NCBI GenBank assembly: GCA_947632305.1
Contig: CANROS010000014.1
Location: 1 to 35,478 of the forward strand
Direction: 5' to 3'
DNA from: an uncultured Paenalcaligenes sp.
GTDB taxonomy: Bacteria > Pseudomonadota > Gammaproteobacteria > Burkholderiales > Burkholderiaceae_B
DNA: 35,478 nt
The notes under the pieces were generated by a model. It had not been told where the DNA came from, ran no database searches, and worked only from the letters and a program-made list of their open reading frames with translations. The number at the start of each line of letters is the position of its first letter. Position 1 is the stretch's first letter. Both the position numbers and the translations under genes were made by a program. This document shows positions 9,717 through 19,602 of this stretch, piece after piece.

Positions 9717-11351
9717 TTATATCACTGCTCTGGTTTTCACATAACTGCCTGGCGCGGCTTCGAGCACCGGGTAGTCTTTGTGCCCTAACTCTGTAGGAGC
9801 TGGCACGCGCGCGCCGGCTTTAGCAGTAAGCCACGCCATCCAGTCCGGCCACCAGCTGCCCTCCTGTTTGGTGGCTTGCTGCTGCCAAGTCTCCGGCACA
9901 CCAGAAAACTGCGCTGGCAGGCTAGCTTCGGTAGACCAATAATAGCGTCTGTTTTGTACAGGAGGATTAATCACACCGGCTATGTGGCCTGAGGCCCCCA
10001 ATACAAAACGCTCGACCTGCGGCAAGAGTTGCGTACTAGCATAAGCAGTACGCCAAGGCACAATATGATCGTCTTCTGACGCATAGAGATAAACAGGCAG
10101 TTCAAGATGACCCAAATCAATAGGCTGACCATCCACCTGCACTTTGCCTGGCAGTCTCAAATTATTTTCTAAATAGGTATTACGGAAATACCAAGAGAAA
10201 AAGGCGCCAGGCAAATTCGTACTATCTGCATTCCAAAACAAAATATCAAAGGGGGCAGGCGTTTTTCCTTGGAGGTAATTGCTGGCCACGTAATTCCAAA
10301 CCAGCTCTGAGGGCCTCAAAAAAGAAAACGTAGTGGCTAAATCACTGCCAGACATCAGTTTAGTGTTAAGCAACTGACACTCTCGCATTAGGGCGAGGGC
10401 CTCATCTACAAACACGCCCAAGACCCCCACATCGTGGAAATCCAACATGGCAGTCAAAAGCGTCATGCTCGCAGCAGGCTGCTGTTGATTCGCTTGAGCC
10501 AAGCTAAGAGCTGAAGCCAACAGGGTGCCCCCCACACAAAAACCCAGCGTATTGAGCTTTTCACTGCCACTGATAGTTTGAGCCGCCTCTAGAGCGCTCA
10601 ATACACCATGATTTAAATAATCACCCCAACTCGCGTCTAGAATACCGTCCTGATCCGTAGCCAACGGATTACGCCAAGAAATTAAAAAGACTTGCATTCC
10701 TTGCTCTAGGGCGTAACGCACAAAGGAGTTTTCAGGTTGCAAGTCTAAAATATAATATTTATTAATATTAGGTGGAACAATAAATAACGGCACACTATGT
10801 ACTGTTTCAGTTTGTGGCGTATATTGAATTAATTGCAAGAGCTCATTTTGGTAAACTACAGCACCTGGCGTAATGGCTAAATTTTCACCCACCGCAAACT
10901 GCGTTTCGTCAGTTTGCAACATGCGACCTTTGCTTAAGTCTCTTAAGAAATGCTGCGCACCTTGCAATAAGCTTTGACCCTGAGTTTGAATGGCCTCGTT
11001 GAGTGCCTCGGGATTCGTGAGTAAGTAGTTAGCTGGATGCAGCGCTTCGCACCATTGCATCAAAGCAAATGACAACCGCTCTTGGGCCTGAGGGTGCAGT
11101 TGTGTTTCTGAGACCATGCGGTTTAATGTCTCTGTATATAACTGCCACAAATGAGCACTAACAAGCGCGCTAGGGTTATCTTGCCAAGCCTGCGCTCTAA
11201 AACGACGGTGACGGGCTGGGCCCAAGGTCCCCTCTTGGGCCTGCTTATGAATCTCGAACCAACTGGTTAAAAAATTAGACTGTATTTCCTGGAGGGCCTC
11301 TTGATTAATCAGAGAAACCCCTTGCCATTGACTGCTTGCATTGTTATACAT
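9717..11351 (-). CDS. phaC: Class I poly(3-hydroxyalkanoate) synthase
   Basis: 544 aa; lipase-like box GFCVGG, FILWNADSTNLPG, ASEDDHIVPW, GASGHIAGVINPP. Confidence 0.95.
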   Translation of the reverse strand: MYNNASSQWQGVSLINQEALQEIQSNFLTSWFEIHKQAQEGTLGPARHRRFRAQAWQDNPSALVSAHLWQLYTETLNRMVSETQLHPQAQERLSFALMQWCEALHPANYLLTNPEALNEAIQTQGQSLLQGAQHFLRDLSKGRMLQTDETQFAVGENLAITPGAVVYQNELLQLIQYTPQTETVHSVPLFIVPPNINKYYILDLQPENSFVRYALEQGMQVFLISWRNPLATDQDGILDASWGDYLNHGVLSALEAAQTISGSEKLNTLGFCVGGTLLASALSLAQANQQQPAASMTLLTAMLDFHDVGVLGVFVDEALALMRECQLLNTKLMSGSDLATTFSFLRPSELVWNYVASNYLQGKTPAPFDILFWNADSTNLPGAFFSWYFRNTYLENNLRLPGKVQVDGQPIDLGHLELPVYLYASEDDHIVPWRTAYASTQLLPQVERFVLGASGHIAGVINPPVQNRRYYWSTEASLPAQFSGVPETWQQQATKQEGSWWPDWMAWLTAKAGARVPAPTELGHKDYPVLEAAPGSYVKTRAVI

Positions 11352-11450
11352 GCCACACCTAATTAGATCGATTAAATAAAAACTATTTTTTTAATTATTA
11401 TTTAATGTATCATTTTTCGGCGATTAAGCTTGTGAATTTTAATTATAATG

Positions 11451-12215
11451 TCATACCAGCCATGCTAAAGTAACAATACGGCCTGTTTGCCCTTTTTTAC
11501 GATAAGAATAATAATTTTGATATTGATCAAACGTACAAATTTGGCTTGCACTGACTTTTATCGCTGAATTAACTTTCAATAATAAAAAACGTGCTATTTC
11601 TGCCAAATCGGCTTGGTATTTATTTTTGCTTAAATCAAAAATAAAATAGCGCTCTAGTCTGGGATCTAGCTGCGCAAAAGCATCCAAGACCTCAGCGCCC
11701 ACCTCAAAATGTGTTTGACTAATAGCTGGCCCTATCCATGCATGCCACTGAGCAGGACCAACCACTTGTTTTTGTACATGCTGATAGAGTTTTTCCAACA
11801 CACCTGCGGCTAAACCACGCCAGCCTGCATGTGCCACCCCCACGATTTGGCCCTGCTGATCCGCAATGACCACCGGCAAACAATCGGCAGTTAAAATAGC
11901 GAGCACGGTCCGCTTGGATGCAGTCCAAGCCGCATCGGCTTGGGGGGCCTGCTCCCACGCCAAAGCCTGAGAACACGGTGCGGCCGCATGGTACAGCTGC
12001 GTTCCATGAACCTGCTGCAACCAATGGGGCTCGCTGGGCAAAAGCTGTCGCAGCAAAGCCCGATTTTGAGCCACGTGGCGCGGATCGTCGCCACAGTGCT
12101 CACCTAAATTAAGCCCTTGCCAAGCTCCCTGGCTGTACCCCCCATGTACCTGAGTACTGAAATAACGTACTCCTGTCCAAGAGGGCCCAGTAACAGTAAC
12201 TATGCTTTTTTCCAT
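11451..12215 (-). CDS. pgeF: Peptidoglycan editing factor / YfiH-type laccase-domain protein
   Basis: NLGEHCGDDP, LTADCLPV, HAGWRGLAAGVLE motifs; overlaps the 3' end of rluD. Confidence 0.93.
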   Translation of the reverse strand: MEKSIVTVTGPSWTGVRYFSTQVHGGYSQGAWQGLNLGEHCGDDPRHVAQNRALLRQLLPSEPHWLQQVHGTQLYHAAAPCSQALAWEQAPQADAAWTASKRTVLAILTADCLPVVIADQQGQIVGVAHAGWRGLAAGVLEKLYQHVQKQVVGPAQWHAWIGPAISQTHFEVGAEVLDAFAQLDPRLERYFIFDLSKNKYQADLAEIARFLLLKVNSAIKVSASQICTFDQYQNYYSYRKKGQTGRIVTLAWLV

Positions 12216-13156
12216 TCAATTTGCTCGTAGACGGCTTGAAAATCTGCAGGAGGATCCAAATCAAAACGTACTGACTCCTGAGTACTAGGATCTATAAACT
12301 GCAAAGCCCGCGCATGCAACATTTGTCGAGTGGCCCCAGCTAACTCTTTACCACCGTAAATCTCATCACCCAAAAGAGGATGATTTTGGCTGCTTAAATG
12401 CACACGTATTTGGTGGGTGCGGCCTGTTTCTAAACGACACTGCACTAAACTGACCGCCACACCGCGATCAAACAAACCGTGTTCTAAGACTTCGTAATGC
12501 GTACGCGCCTGACGCGGTGCGATCGCATTTTGGGTCGCCATACGAACCGGTACACGCGCATCACGGCCTACGGGTAAATCAATTAGACCGGAACCATAAA
12601 TAAAACCATGACAAAGTGCAATGTATTCTCGGAGCACGGTGCGCTCTTGGAGCTGGCGCACTAAATGAGTTTGTGCAGCTTCGGTTAAAGCAACCACCAT
12701 CAAACCCGATGTATCTTTATCCAATCTATGCACAATACCGGCTCTAGCAACTTGCGTTAATTGAGGAAAACGATACAACAACCCATTAAGCAATGTTCCA
12801 GTCCAATTGCCCGCTCCGGGGTGAGTCACTAAACCCGCCGGTTTATTGATCACCACCCATTGTTCAGACTGAGCCACTATATCTAGAGGGATGTCCTCTG
12901 CCTCGTAGGCTAGCTCCTCAGGGCGAGCTTGGGGCCAAACCCGCAAAATGTCTCCAGGCATTACCTGATGCCGTGTACGCGCCGGCTGCCCATTAACCAA
13001 CACGTGGCCGTTCTCTATCCATGTTTGGATCCGACTGCGTGAATGCTCTGGCAGCAGCTGAGCAACAATTTTATCCAAACGCTCTGGTAAGGCGCTAAGA
13101 GGAATTCGGAACTCCAGTTCCGGCAAATGTTCTGTATTATGTGTGGCTGTATTCAT
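12200..13156 (-). CDS. rluD: 23S rRNA pseudouridine synthase RluD
   Basis: S4 domain plus VINKPAGLVTHPG, AGIVHRLDKDTSGLMVVALTEAA. Confidence 0.93.
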   Translation of the reverse strand: MNTATHNTEHLPELEFRIPLSALPERLDKIVAQLLPEHSRSRIQTWIENGHVLVNGQPARTRHQVMPGDILRVWPQARPEELAYEAEDIPLDIVAQSEQWVVINKPAGLVTHPGAGNWTGTLLNGLLYRFPQLTQVARAGIVHRLDKDTSGLMVVALTEAAQTHLVRQLQERTVLREYIALCHGFIYGSGLIDLPVGRDARVPVRMATQNAIAPRQARTHYEVLEHGLFDRGVAVSLVQCRLETGRTHQIRVHLSSQNHPLLGDEIYGGKELAGATRQMLHARALQFIDPSTQESVRFDLDPPADFQAVYEQIEWKKA

Positions 13157-13184
13157 GATAAAACCTTAAGGATGAAGCTAAATT

Positions 13185-13234
13185 TTGACATAGCTTAGGG
13201 CGCACTGTACAGAATGACTAGCCTAGATTCCCAA
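13185..13234. promoter_or_regulatory. Putative overlapping divergent promoters for bamD (+) and rluD (-)
   Basis: + strand TTGACA (13185-13190) - 17 bp - TACAGA (13208-13213); - strand TTGGGA (13234-13229) - 17 bp - TGTACA (13211-13206). Confidence 0.4.
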
Positions 13235-13317
13235 TAGGCATTTAAAATACGCTATTCTTAGTGCTATTGTTTTATTCGATTAGACTTAACCGTTTGCAAA
13301 CCGCAAAGGATGTTCTT

Positions 13318-14163
13318 GTGACGCGCTTATTTTCCACTTTGGCTCAACTCCCTGCTTCTCAACGTCTAGTACGTACTTTATCCCTAGCATGTGCTTGTCT
13401 AGTATTAGCAGCATGTGGCTCTGTCAAACCCACTGTGGACCCCACCTCTGGCTGGACAGCTGAGCGCCTTTATCAAGACGCTCGCGAAGAAATTAGCTTA
13501 CGAAATTGGTCTTCAGCCCGTACTCGTCTAGAGTCCATTGAGGCTCGCTATCCGTTTGGCATCTATGCCCAACAAGCCTTAATAGACCAAGCCTATATTA
13601 ACTGGCAAGACGATGAACCCGAACAAGCGTTAGCAGCCATAGACCGTTTTCAAAAACAGTATCCTAATCACCCTGGCAGTGATTACATGCTGTACCTAAA
13701 GGGGTTGATTTCGTTCACCCCACCCAGCGCTGCCATGATGCGTTTCACACGCCAAGACCCCAGCGAACGCGATCCCAAGGGCTTAAGCGAGTCTTACCAA
13801 GCCTTTACCCAGCTTTTGGCACAATACCCTGACAGCCGTTATGCCAATGATGCACGTTTGCGTGCTAGTTGGCTAGTCAATACCATTGCGGAAAACGAAG
13901 TCCACGTTGCTGAGTACTATTACTCCCGTGATGCCTATGTGGCCGCCATTAATCGGGCGCAACGCGTCATTACTGATTTCGAAGGCGTTCCCATCGCCGA
14001 GCGTGCGCTCTACATTATCTATTTATCCTACGATAAGCTAGGCCAAGAACAGCTACGGGATGACGCCAAACGAGTCCTAGACAATAACTTTCCGGACTCC
14101 AATTATTACACCGAAGGTCTCAAAGAAAAGACAAACAAGTGGAACCCAATTAACTGGTTTTAG
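13318..14163 (+). CDS. bamD: Outer membrane protein assembly factor BamD (lipoprotein)
   Basis: Lipobox LVLAAC; TPR-like RLYQDAREEISLRNWSSARTRLESIEARYPFG. The GTG at 13318 with AAAGGA SD is preferred over the track start at 13261. Confidence 0.93.
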   Translation: MTRLFSTLAQLPASQRLVRTLSLACACLVLAACGSVKPTVDPTSGWTAERLYQDAREEISLRNWSSARTRLESIEARYPFGIYAQQALIDQAYINWQDDEPEQALAAIDRFQKQYPNHPGSDYMLYLKGLISFTPPSAAMMRFTRQDPSERDPKGLSESYQAFTQLLAQYPDSRYANDARLRASWLVNTIAENEVHVAEYYYSRDAYVAAINRAQRVITDFEGVPIAERALYIIYLSYDKLGQEQLRDDAKRVLDNNFPDSNYYTEGLKEKTNKWNPINWF

Positions 14164-14183
14164 GTCTTAACCCCCCCAATCAA

Positions 14184-14220
14184 AAAAACTCACTTTGCCG
14201 CAGCGAAGTGAGTTTTTTTA
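14184..14220. terminator. Bidirectional intrinsic terminator between bamD and the helicase gene
   Basis: AAAAAAACTCACTT-TGCCGCAGCG-AAGTGAGTTTTTTT. Confidence 0.9.
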
Positions 14221-14231
14221 TGGTTAACGAC

Positions 14232-16259
14232 TCAAGCTGACTCATTGCTCATTTGTATTTGTTTGTTTTGGAAAAAAGCCAAGGCCTGCTGTGGATTACG
14301 AGTACGAGTAAAAGGGGGTAAGCCACGCCATAACACTTTGCCATAAGGCTTTTCCACCAAGCGCGCATCACCCATAATCAACACCCCCCAGTCCTTTTCA
14401 GTCCGTATCAAACGACCGGCACCCTGTTTTAAGGCAATGGCGGCTTCGGGCAACTGGTATTCAATAAAAGGGTTACCACCTCTATCTCGGCAGGCTTTGA
14501 TACGCGCCTCAAGCACGGGATCATCAGGTGGCGCAAAAGGTAGCTTGTCGATGGCGACTACCGTTAAAGCATCGCCAGGCACATCAATGCCTTCCCAAAA
14601 GCTGGCACTTCCCACCAGAATAGCATTGGCCTTGGAACGAAAATCATGTAGCAACACCTGCCTAGAACGCTCGCCTTGGCGCATCACTAAACGCTTTAAG
14701 CCTAAACGCTTGACCTCTTTTTCGATTAGGTCAGCCATTAAATCCACGCCCCGTAGCGTCGTACTTAGTACCAACACTCCACCTTCAGCACTTTCAATAA
14801 AAGGCACTAACTGTTGAATGAATTTTGGGTAGTAATCGGCGCTAGAGGGGACGGGCAGATTTTGAGGCACAAACAATAAAGCTTGTTCGGGATAATCAAA
14901 AGGCGAAGGCCAAACCTCGACCCGTGCCTCCCACAGCCCTAGCTGATGTACAAAATGATTAAAATTACCATGTACAGATAAGGTCGCGGAGGTAAAGATC
15001 CAGCTTTGCTCATCGCCCTTATAGCGCGAAAAAATCTGCGCCACCGATAACGGCGCACGATGCAAGCGTAAATACGTACTGCCGTGCTCGACCCAGCGCA
15101 CGGACTCTTGTTCTAGCTGTTGAATAGTGGCTTGATCTGCATCCGGTAAGATTGCACTGGTGCCGTCTCTTCCGGGCTGTGTCCAAACGAAGACCTGCGC
15201 CCGTAATTGCAAGGCGGTTTTATAAGCGGCCGCCAAATCAGGATGATGCTCTTTGAGCAAATCTAAGAGTTTGATGAGCTTATCTAGCTTATCCAACAGT
15301 GCTTCTAATGCTTCATCAAAAGCCGTTGCGTTAGGCAAGTCATGAAACGTGCTTTTTTGTCCTGACAATTGCTGGATAGGAGCGGCTTGTAAACGTAAAT
15401 CATGGACACATTGTCGCAACGCACCCGCCACCGCGCTCCAGTCTGCGGTGCCTTTGGCATGCGCCAAGCCCGCGGCTTCAACCAAATGAGCCAAATCATT
15501 TAAGTGATGCATTGACACGGTGGTACCCAAAAAACGGGTAGCCACATCAGGCAATTGATGCGCCTCGTCAAACACCACCACATCCACCTCTGGCAATAGA
15601 TCGGTGATGCCTTCTTCGCGTAAGGCCAAATCCGCCATAAACAAAGCGTGATTCACCACAACAATGTCCGCCTCTTGTGCTTTGCGGCGGGCCTTTAAAA
15701 CAAAACACTCATTAATATAAGGGCAGTCTTGGCCTAAGCAGTTTTCACGGGTGGAGGTCACACGGTGCCAAATAGGTGCGTCTTCGGGCACCTCTGCCAG
15801 ATCACTTTTATCCCCCGTTTTACTACGCTCTATAAACGTTTGAATTGCCCGTATCTGAGAGACTTCTTGCTTGGAGCTAAAACCACGCTCGTCATTTTCA
15901 TACTTTTCAAAGTAATAATGACAGGCATAATTGCCTCGGCCTTTTAATAAGGCCACATTTAACGACATCGCTAGGGCTTTGCGCAAATGAGGCAAGTCGC
16001 GTTTAAAAAGTTGGTCTTGCAAAGTGCGTGTGCCCGTGGACACCAAGGCTTTGCGCCCACTGAGAAACAACGGCACCAAATAAGCCCATGTTTTGCCTGT
16101 GCCTGTGCCAGCCTCAGCGATCAGTACCGATGGCGTAGCCACGGCTTCTTGAATAGACTGAGCCAGCTCAAGTTGTTGTTGGCGTAAAAAATAGTGGGAT
16201 ACCGAAGCTGCTAAGGGGCCGTCATTAGCAAAGACTTGGTCAAGTTCCTGCAAAAGCAT
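14232..16259 (-). CDS. ATP-dependent DNA helicase, YoaA/DinG (XPD-like Fe-S) family
   Basis: Walker A AEAGTGTGKTWAYLVP; DEAH; CLGQDCPYINECFVLKAR Fe-S cysteines; GAGRLIRTEKDWGVLIMGDAR. Confidence 0.93.
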   Translation of the reverse strand: MLLQELDQVFANDGPLAASVSHYFLRQQQLELAQSIQEAVATPSVLIAEAGTGTGKTWAYLVPLFLSGRKALVSTGTRTLQDQLFKRDLPHLRKALAMSLNVALLKGRGNYACHYYFEKYENDERGFSSKQEVSQIRAIQTFIERSKTGDKSDLAEVPEDAPIWHRVTSTRENCLGQDCPYINECFVLKARRKAQEADIVVVNHALFMADLALREEGITDLLPEVDVVVFDEAHQLPDVATRFLGTTVSMHHLNDLAHLVEAAGLAHAKGTADWSAVAGALRQCVHDLRLQAAPIQQLSGQKSTFHDLPNATAFDEALEALLDKLDKLIKLLDLLKEHHPDLAAAYKTALQLRAQVFVWTQPGRDGTSAILPDADQATIQQLEQESVRWVEHGSTYLRLHRAPLSVAQIFSRYKGDEQSWIFTSATLSVHGNFNHFVHQLGLWEARVEVWPSPFDYPEQALLFVPQNLPVPSSADYYPKFIQQLVPFIESAEGGVLVLSTTLRGVDLMADLIEKEVKRLGLKRLVMRQGERSRQVLLHDFRSKANAILVGSASFWEGIDVPGDALTVVAIDKLPFAPPDDPVLEARIKACRDRGGNPFIEYQLPEAAIALKQGAGRLIRTEKDWGVLIMGDARLVEKPYGKVLWRGLPPFTRTRNPQQALAFFQNKQIQMSNESA

Positions 16260-16392
16260 GGTGACTAGAGAAAGTGATTTAAGGGCAAAGAAAGGAGAAA
16301 AGGCTTATCGTAGCTCTGGAATCATACTACACTGCTACACTTATGTTGCATAGGAAGCGCCTGTTTCTTTCACGCTTTATTTTCAAAAGACC

Positions 16393-18729
16393 ATGACAAA
16401 TACCACCACCATCGATTCTGCCCGTCTTCTACAACAACTTGCCGAAGAACTCGCCATTAGGCCCTCTCAAGCATCTGCGGCAGTGGAATTGCTAGACGAT
16501 GGTTCCACCGTACCTTTTATTGCTCGCTATCGCAAAGAGGCCACTGGCGGTTTAGATGATGCAGTTTTGCGCGATCTAGAGGTACGCTTATTGTATTTGC
16601 GTGACTTAGAAAGTCGCCGCTTAGCTATCTTAGAAAGCATTCAGTCTCAAGACAAACTCAGTCCAGAACTGCAAGCCGAAATCCTCGGCGCCAGCACTAA
16701 ACAGCGTCTTGAGGACCTCTACGCCCCCTACAAACCTAAGCGTCGCACGCGTGCACAAATAGCGCTTGAAGCTGGCCTAGAACCCTTAGTGGAAGCCATT
16801 TTACATGACCCTAACTGCAGCCCACTTGATTTAGCAACTGACTACATCAATGCAGAGGCCGGTTTTGAGGATGCAAAAAAAACGCTGGACGGCGCCCGCG
16901 AAATCTTGGCACAACGTTATGCCGAGAACGCCACCGTGCTCGAAGATTTACGCAGCTACCTTTGGCAACATGGCTTGCTGTATGCTTCTGTTATGGAGGG
17001 CAAAGAACACGAAGGCGATAAATTTCGTGATTGGTTTGACTTTTCAGAGCGCCTCAAAACCCTCCCTTCTCATCGCGTCCTAGCTTTGTTACGTGGCCGC
17101 CAACAAGGCATCCTAAGTCTACGCTTAGGCCTAAGCCCAGAGCTGGATGAGCAACAGCCACACCCTTGTATTGAACGCTTAATTCGCTTAGTGAACATCA
17201 ACGCAGACTTTAGCCCAAATGCTCGCGAGCAAGCCAAATGGCTTGCCGAAGTCTGCCGCATTACGTGGCGCGTTAAATTGCTCACAGCCTTTGAAACCGA
17301 ATTAATTGGACGCCTTCGCGAAGACGCAGAAACCGAAGCCACCCGAGTTTTCGCTGCCAACTTGCGCGATTTACTGCTTACTGCACCGGCCGGCAATAAA
17401 CGAGTTTTGGGTCTGGACCCCGGCATTCGTACAGGCGTTAAAGTGGCGGCTATTGATGAAACCGGTAAAGTGCTTGCCACCGATACGGTCTATCCTTTTG
17501 GTGGCCGCAAAGACATCAGCGGCACACAACGCACCCTAAGCCAACTGATTCGCCAACACCAGCTGGAGCTCGTTGCCATTGGCAATGGCACCGCCTCCAG
17601 AGAAACCGAACAACTTGTTAAAGAGCTCTTAAAGTCAGCCAACGACCTTAGCCAAGTACAACATATTGTGGTATCTGAAGCCGGCGCCTCGGTGTACTCT
17701 GCGTCCGAACTGGCCAGCCAAGAATTTCCACAATTAGACGTGAGCTTACGTGGCGCCGTCTCTATTGCGCGTCGTTTACAAGACCCCTTGGCTGAATTAG
17801 TTAAAATTGACCCCAAAGCCATTGGCGTAGGTCAATACCAACACGATGTAAATCAACGTGAGCTAGAACGCTCGTTGGACGCCGTAGTGGAAGACTGTGT
17901 GAACGCCGTAGGTGTAGATGTTAATACCGCCTCAGCCGCTTTGCTGGCGCGTGTGTCGGGCTTAAACAAAACTCTGGCTGAAAACATCGTAGAATGGCGC
18001 GATGAATTTGGTGCTTTTCCTGATCGCAAAAGCTTTTTGAAAGTTAAACGCTTTGGTCCTAAAACCTTTGAACAAGCAGCAGGTTTTTTACGTGTTCCTA
18101 ATGGCACCAATCCTTTAGACGCCTCCGCCGTACACCCAGAGGCCTACCCGGTAGCCGAACAAATTCTCCAAAAAATCTCAGCCTCTGCGGCTGACGTCAT
18201 TGGAAAAACAGACGCCTTAAAAGGGCTGTCTCCTAAAGAGTTCACTAATGAGCAATTTGGTCTGCCCACCGTACAAGACATCTTCATTGAAATTGAACGC
18301 CCTGGCCGTGACCCACGCCCTGAGTTCAAAACAGTACAGTTTCTAGACGGCGTGACTGAAATCAAAGATTTACGCGTAGGCATGGTGCTTGAAGGCATTG
18401 TTAGCAACGTCGCTAACTTTGGGGCCTTTGTGGACGTAGGCGTACATCAAGACGGCTTAGTGCACATTTCCGCCTTGTCTAACAAGTTTGTCTCCGATCC
18501 GCGTGAAGTCGTCCGGGTGGGCCAAACGGTACAAGTCAAAGTGCTCGAGGTAGACGAGGCTCGTAAACGCATTAGCTTGACCATGCGCTTAGACGATCCA
18601 ACTGAACCCAGTCTAAAAAAAGCCCCGGCACCTACTAACAAACCGGCTCGTGCCCCTCAACGCGAACGCAAAACACCTGATTCTGCCAACAACGCAATGG
18701 CAGCCGCTTTCGCTAAACTCAAGCGCTAA
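16393..18729 (+). CDS. tex: Tex-family S1 RNA-binding transcription accessory protein
   Basis: VPFIARYRKEATGGLDD, LGLDPGIRTGVKVA, C-terminal S1 domain GMVLEGIVSNVANFGAFVDVGVHQDGLVHIS. Confidence 0.97.
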   Translation: MTNTTTIDSARLLQQLAEELAIRPSQASAAVELLDDGSTVPFIARYRKEATGGLDDAVLRDLEVRLLYLRDLESRRLAILESIQSQDKLSPELQAEILGASTKQRLEDLYAPYKPKRRTRAQIALEAGLEPLVEAILHDPNCSPLDLATDYINAEAGFEDAKKTLDGAREILAQRYAENATVLEDLRSYLWQHGLLYASVMEGKEHEGDKFRDWFDFSERLKTLPSHRVLALLRGRQQGILSLRLGLSPELDEQQPHPCIERLIRLVNINADFSPNAREQAKWLAEVCRITWRVKLLTAFETELIGRLREDAETEATRVFAANLRDLLLTAPAGNKRVLGLDPGIRTGVKVAAIDETGKVLATDTVYPFGGRKDISGTQRTLSQLIRQHQLELVAIGNGTASRETEQLVKELLKSANDLSQVQHIVVSEAGASVYSASELASQEFPQLDVSLRGAVSIARRLQDPLAELVKIDPKAIGVGQYQHDVNQRELERSLDAVVEDCVNAVGVDVNTASAALLARVSGLNKTLAENIVEWRDEFGAFPDRKSFLKVKRFGPKTFEQAAGFLRVPNGTNPLDASAVHPEAYPVAEQILQKISASAADVIGKTDALKGLSPKEFTNEQFGLPTVQDIFIEIERPGRDPRPEFKTVQFLDGVTEIKDLRVGMVLEGIVSNVANFGAFVDVGVHQDGLVHISALSNKFVSDPREVVRVGQTVQVKVLEVDEARKRISLTMRLDDPTEPSLKKAPAPTNKPARAPQRERKTPDSANNAMAAAFAKLKR

Positions 18730-18745
18730 GAGGTTGACAGCTATC

Positions 18746-19594
18746 ATGCATTTAGCGTTAATTGGTTGTGGTTTGATGGGTGGCTCATTTGCTCTTGCCA
18801 CCCAACATGGCGGAGCAGTCACCCACGTGACCGGCTACTCCATCCCTCATAGTTCGGCTCAGCATTTTTTTGAACTAGGTGTGATCCAGCAAATTGCGCT
18901 CAGTGCTGCCGAGGCAGTCGCCACTGCCGATGTAGTGATGCTGGCTACACCTGTGGCTACCCTGCCTCACCTTTTAACCGATATCGCTACAGCCCTAAAA
19001 CCCCAAACGCTAGTGATGGATGTGGGCAGCACCAAGCGCAGCGTGCAACAAGCCGCAGTAGATATCTTAGGTGATAAGGCGCATTTTTTTGTGCCTACCC
19101 ACCCCATCGCGGGCAAAGAACAGGCCGGTCACGCTGAGCCGCGTACTCATCTCTATCAAAATAAAACCGTCATCCTCTGTCCTAATGAGCAAACGCATCC
19201 CAAGGCGTTAAGTCTCGCTCACGAGCTGTGGCAACAAACGGGGGCCCATACCCAAGAGCTGAATGCTCTGGATCACGATCGAGGTCTGGCAGCAGTCAGC
19301 CACCTCCCCCATTTATTAGCTTTTGCTTATATGGATGCCTTGTTAGCGCAAACCGACCACCAACAGTTACTCGCTTTAGGCGGGCCCGGTTTTAGAGACT
19401 TTTCCCGTATTGCGGGCTGTGAGGCCAGCATCTGGAAAGATATTCTTATTGATAATCAAGATCAAATCCTGCCCTTACTTCAAGCAGTACGTCAGTCCAC
19501 ACTAGAACTAGAATTACTAATCACTAAAAACCAACCTAAAAAGCTTGAGTCTGTGCTGAACCAGGCCAGTCAAGCTCGTATTAATTGGCCATAG
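18746..19594 (+). CDS. tyrA: Prephenate dehydrogenase
   Basis: MHLALIGCGLMGGSFALA Rossmann motif; VMDVGSTKRSV; THPIAGKEQAG; AVSHLPHLLAFA. ATG at 18746 preferred over the track start. Confidence 0.9.
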   Translation: MHLALIGCGLMGGSFALATQHGGAVTHVTGYSIPHSSAQHFFELGVIQQIALSAAEAVATADVVMLATPVATLPHLLTDIATALKPQTLVMDVGSTKRSVQQAAVDILGDKAHFFVPTHPIAGKEQAGHAEPRTHLYQNKTVILCPNEQTHPKALSLAHELWQQTGAHTQELNALDHDRGLAAVSHLPHLLAFAYMDALLAQTDHQQLLALGGPGFRDFSRIAGCEASIWKDILIDNQDQILPLLQAVRQSTLELELLITKNQPKKLESVLNQASQARINWP

Positions 19595-19602
19595 GAGTCC
19601 TC

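Noticed and set aside
11352-11450. AT-rich phaC upstream region as a PhaR operator
   Set aside because: No clear TGC-rich inverted motif typical of described PhaR sites; only a weak promoter-like match, so not called.
17070-18407. Minus-strand ORFs within tex
   Set aside because: Complement of a strongly conserved coding gene; codon-bias shadows.
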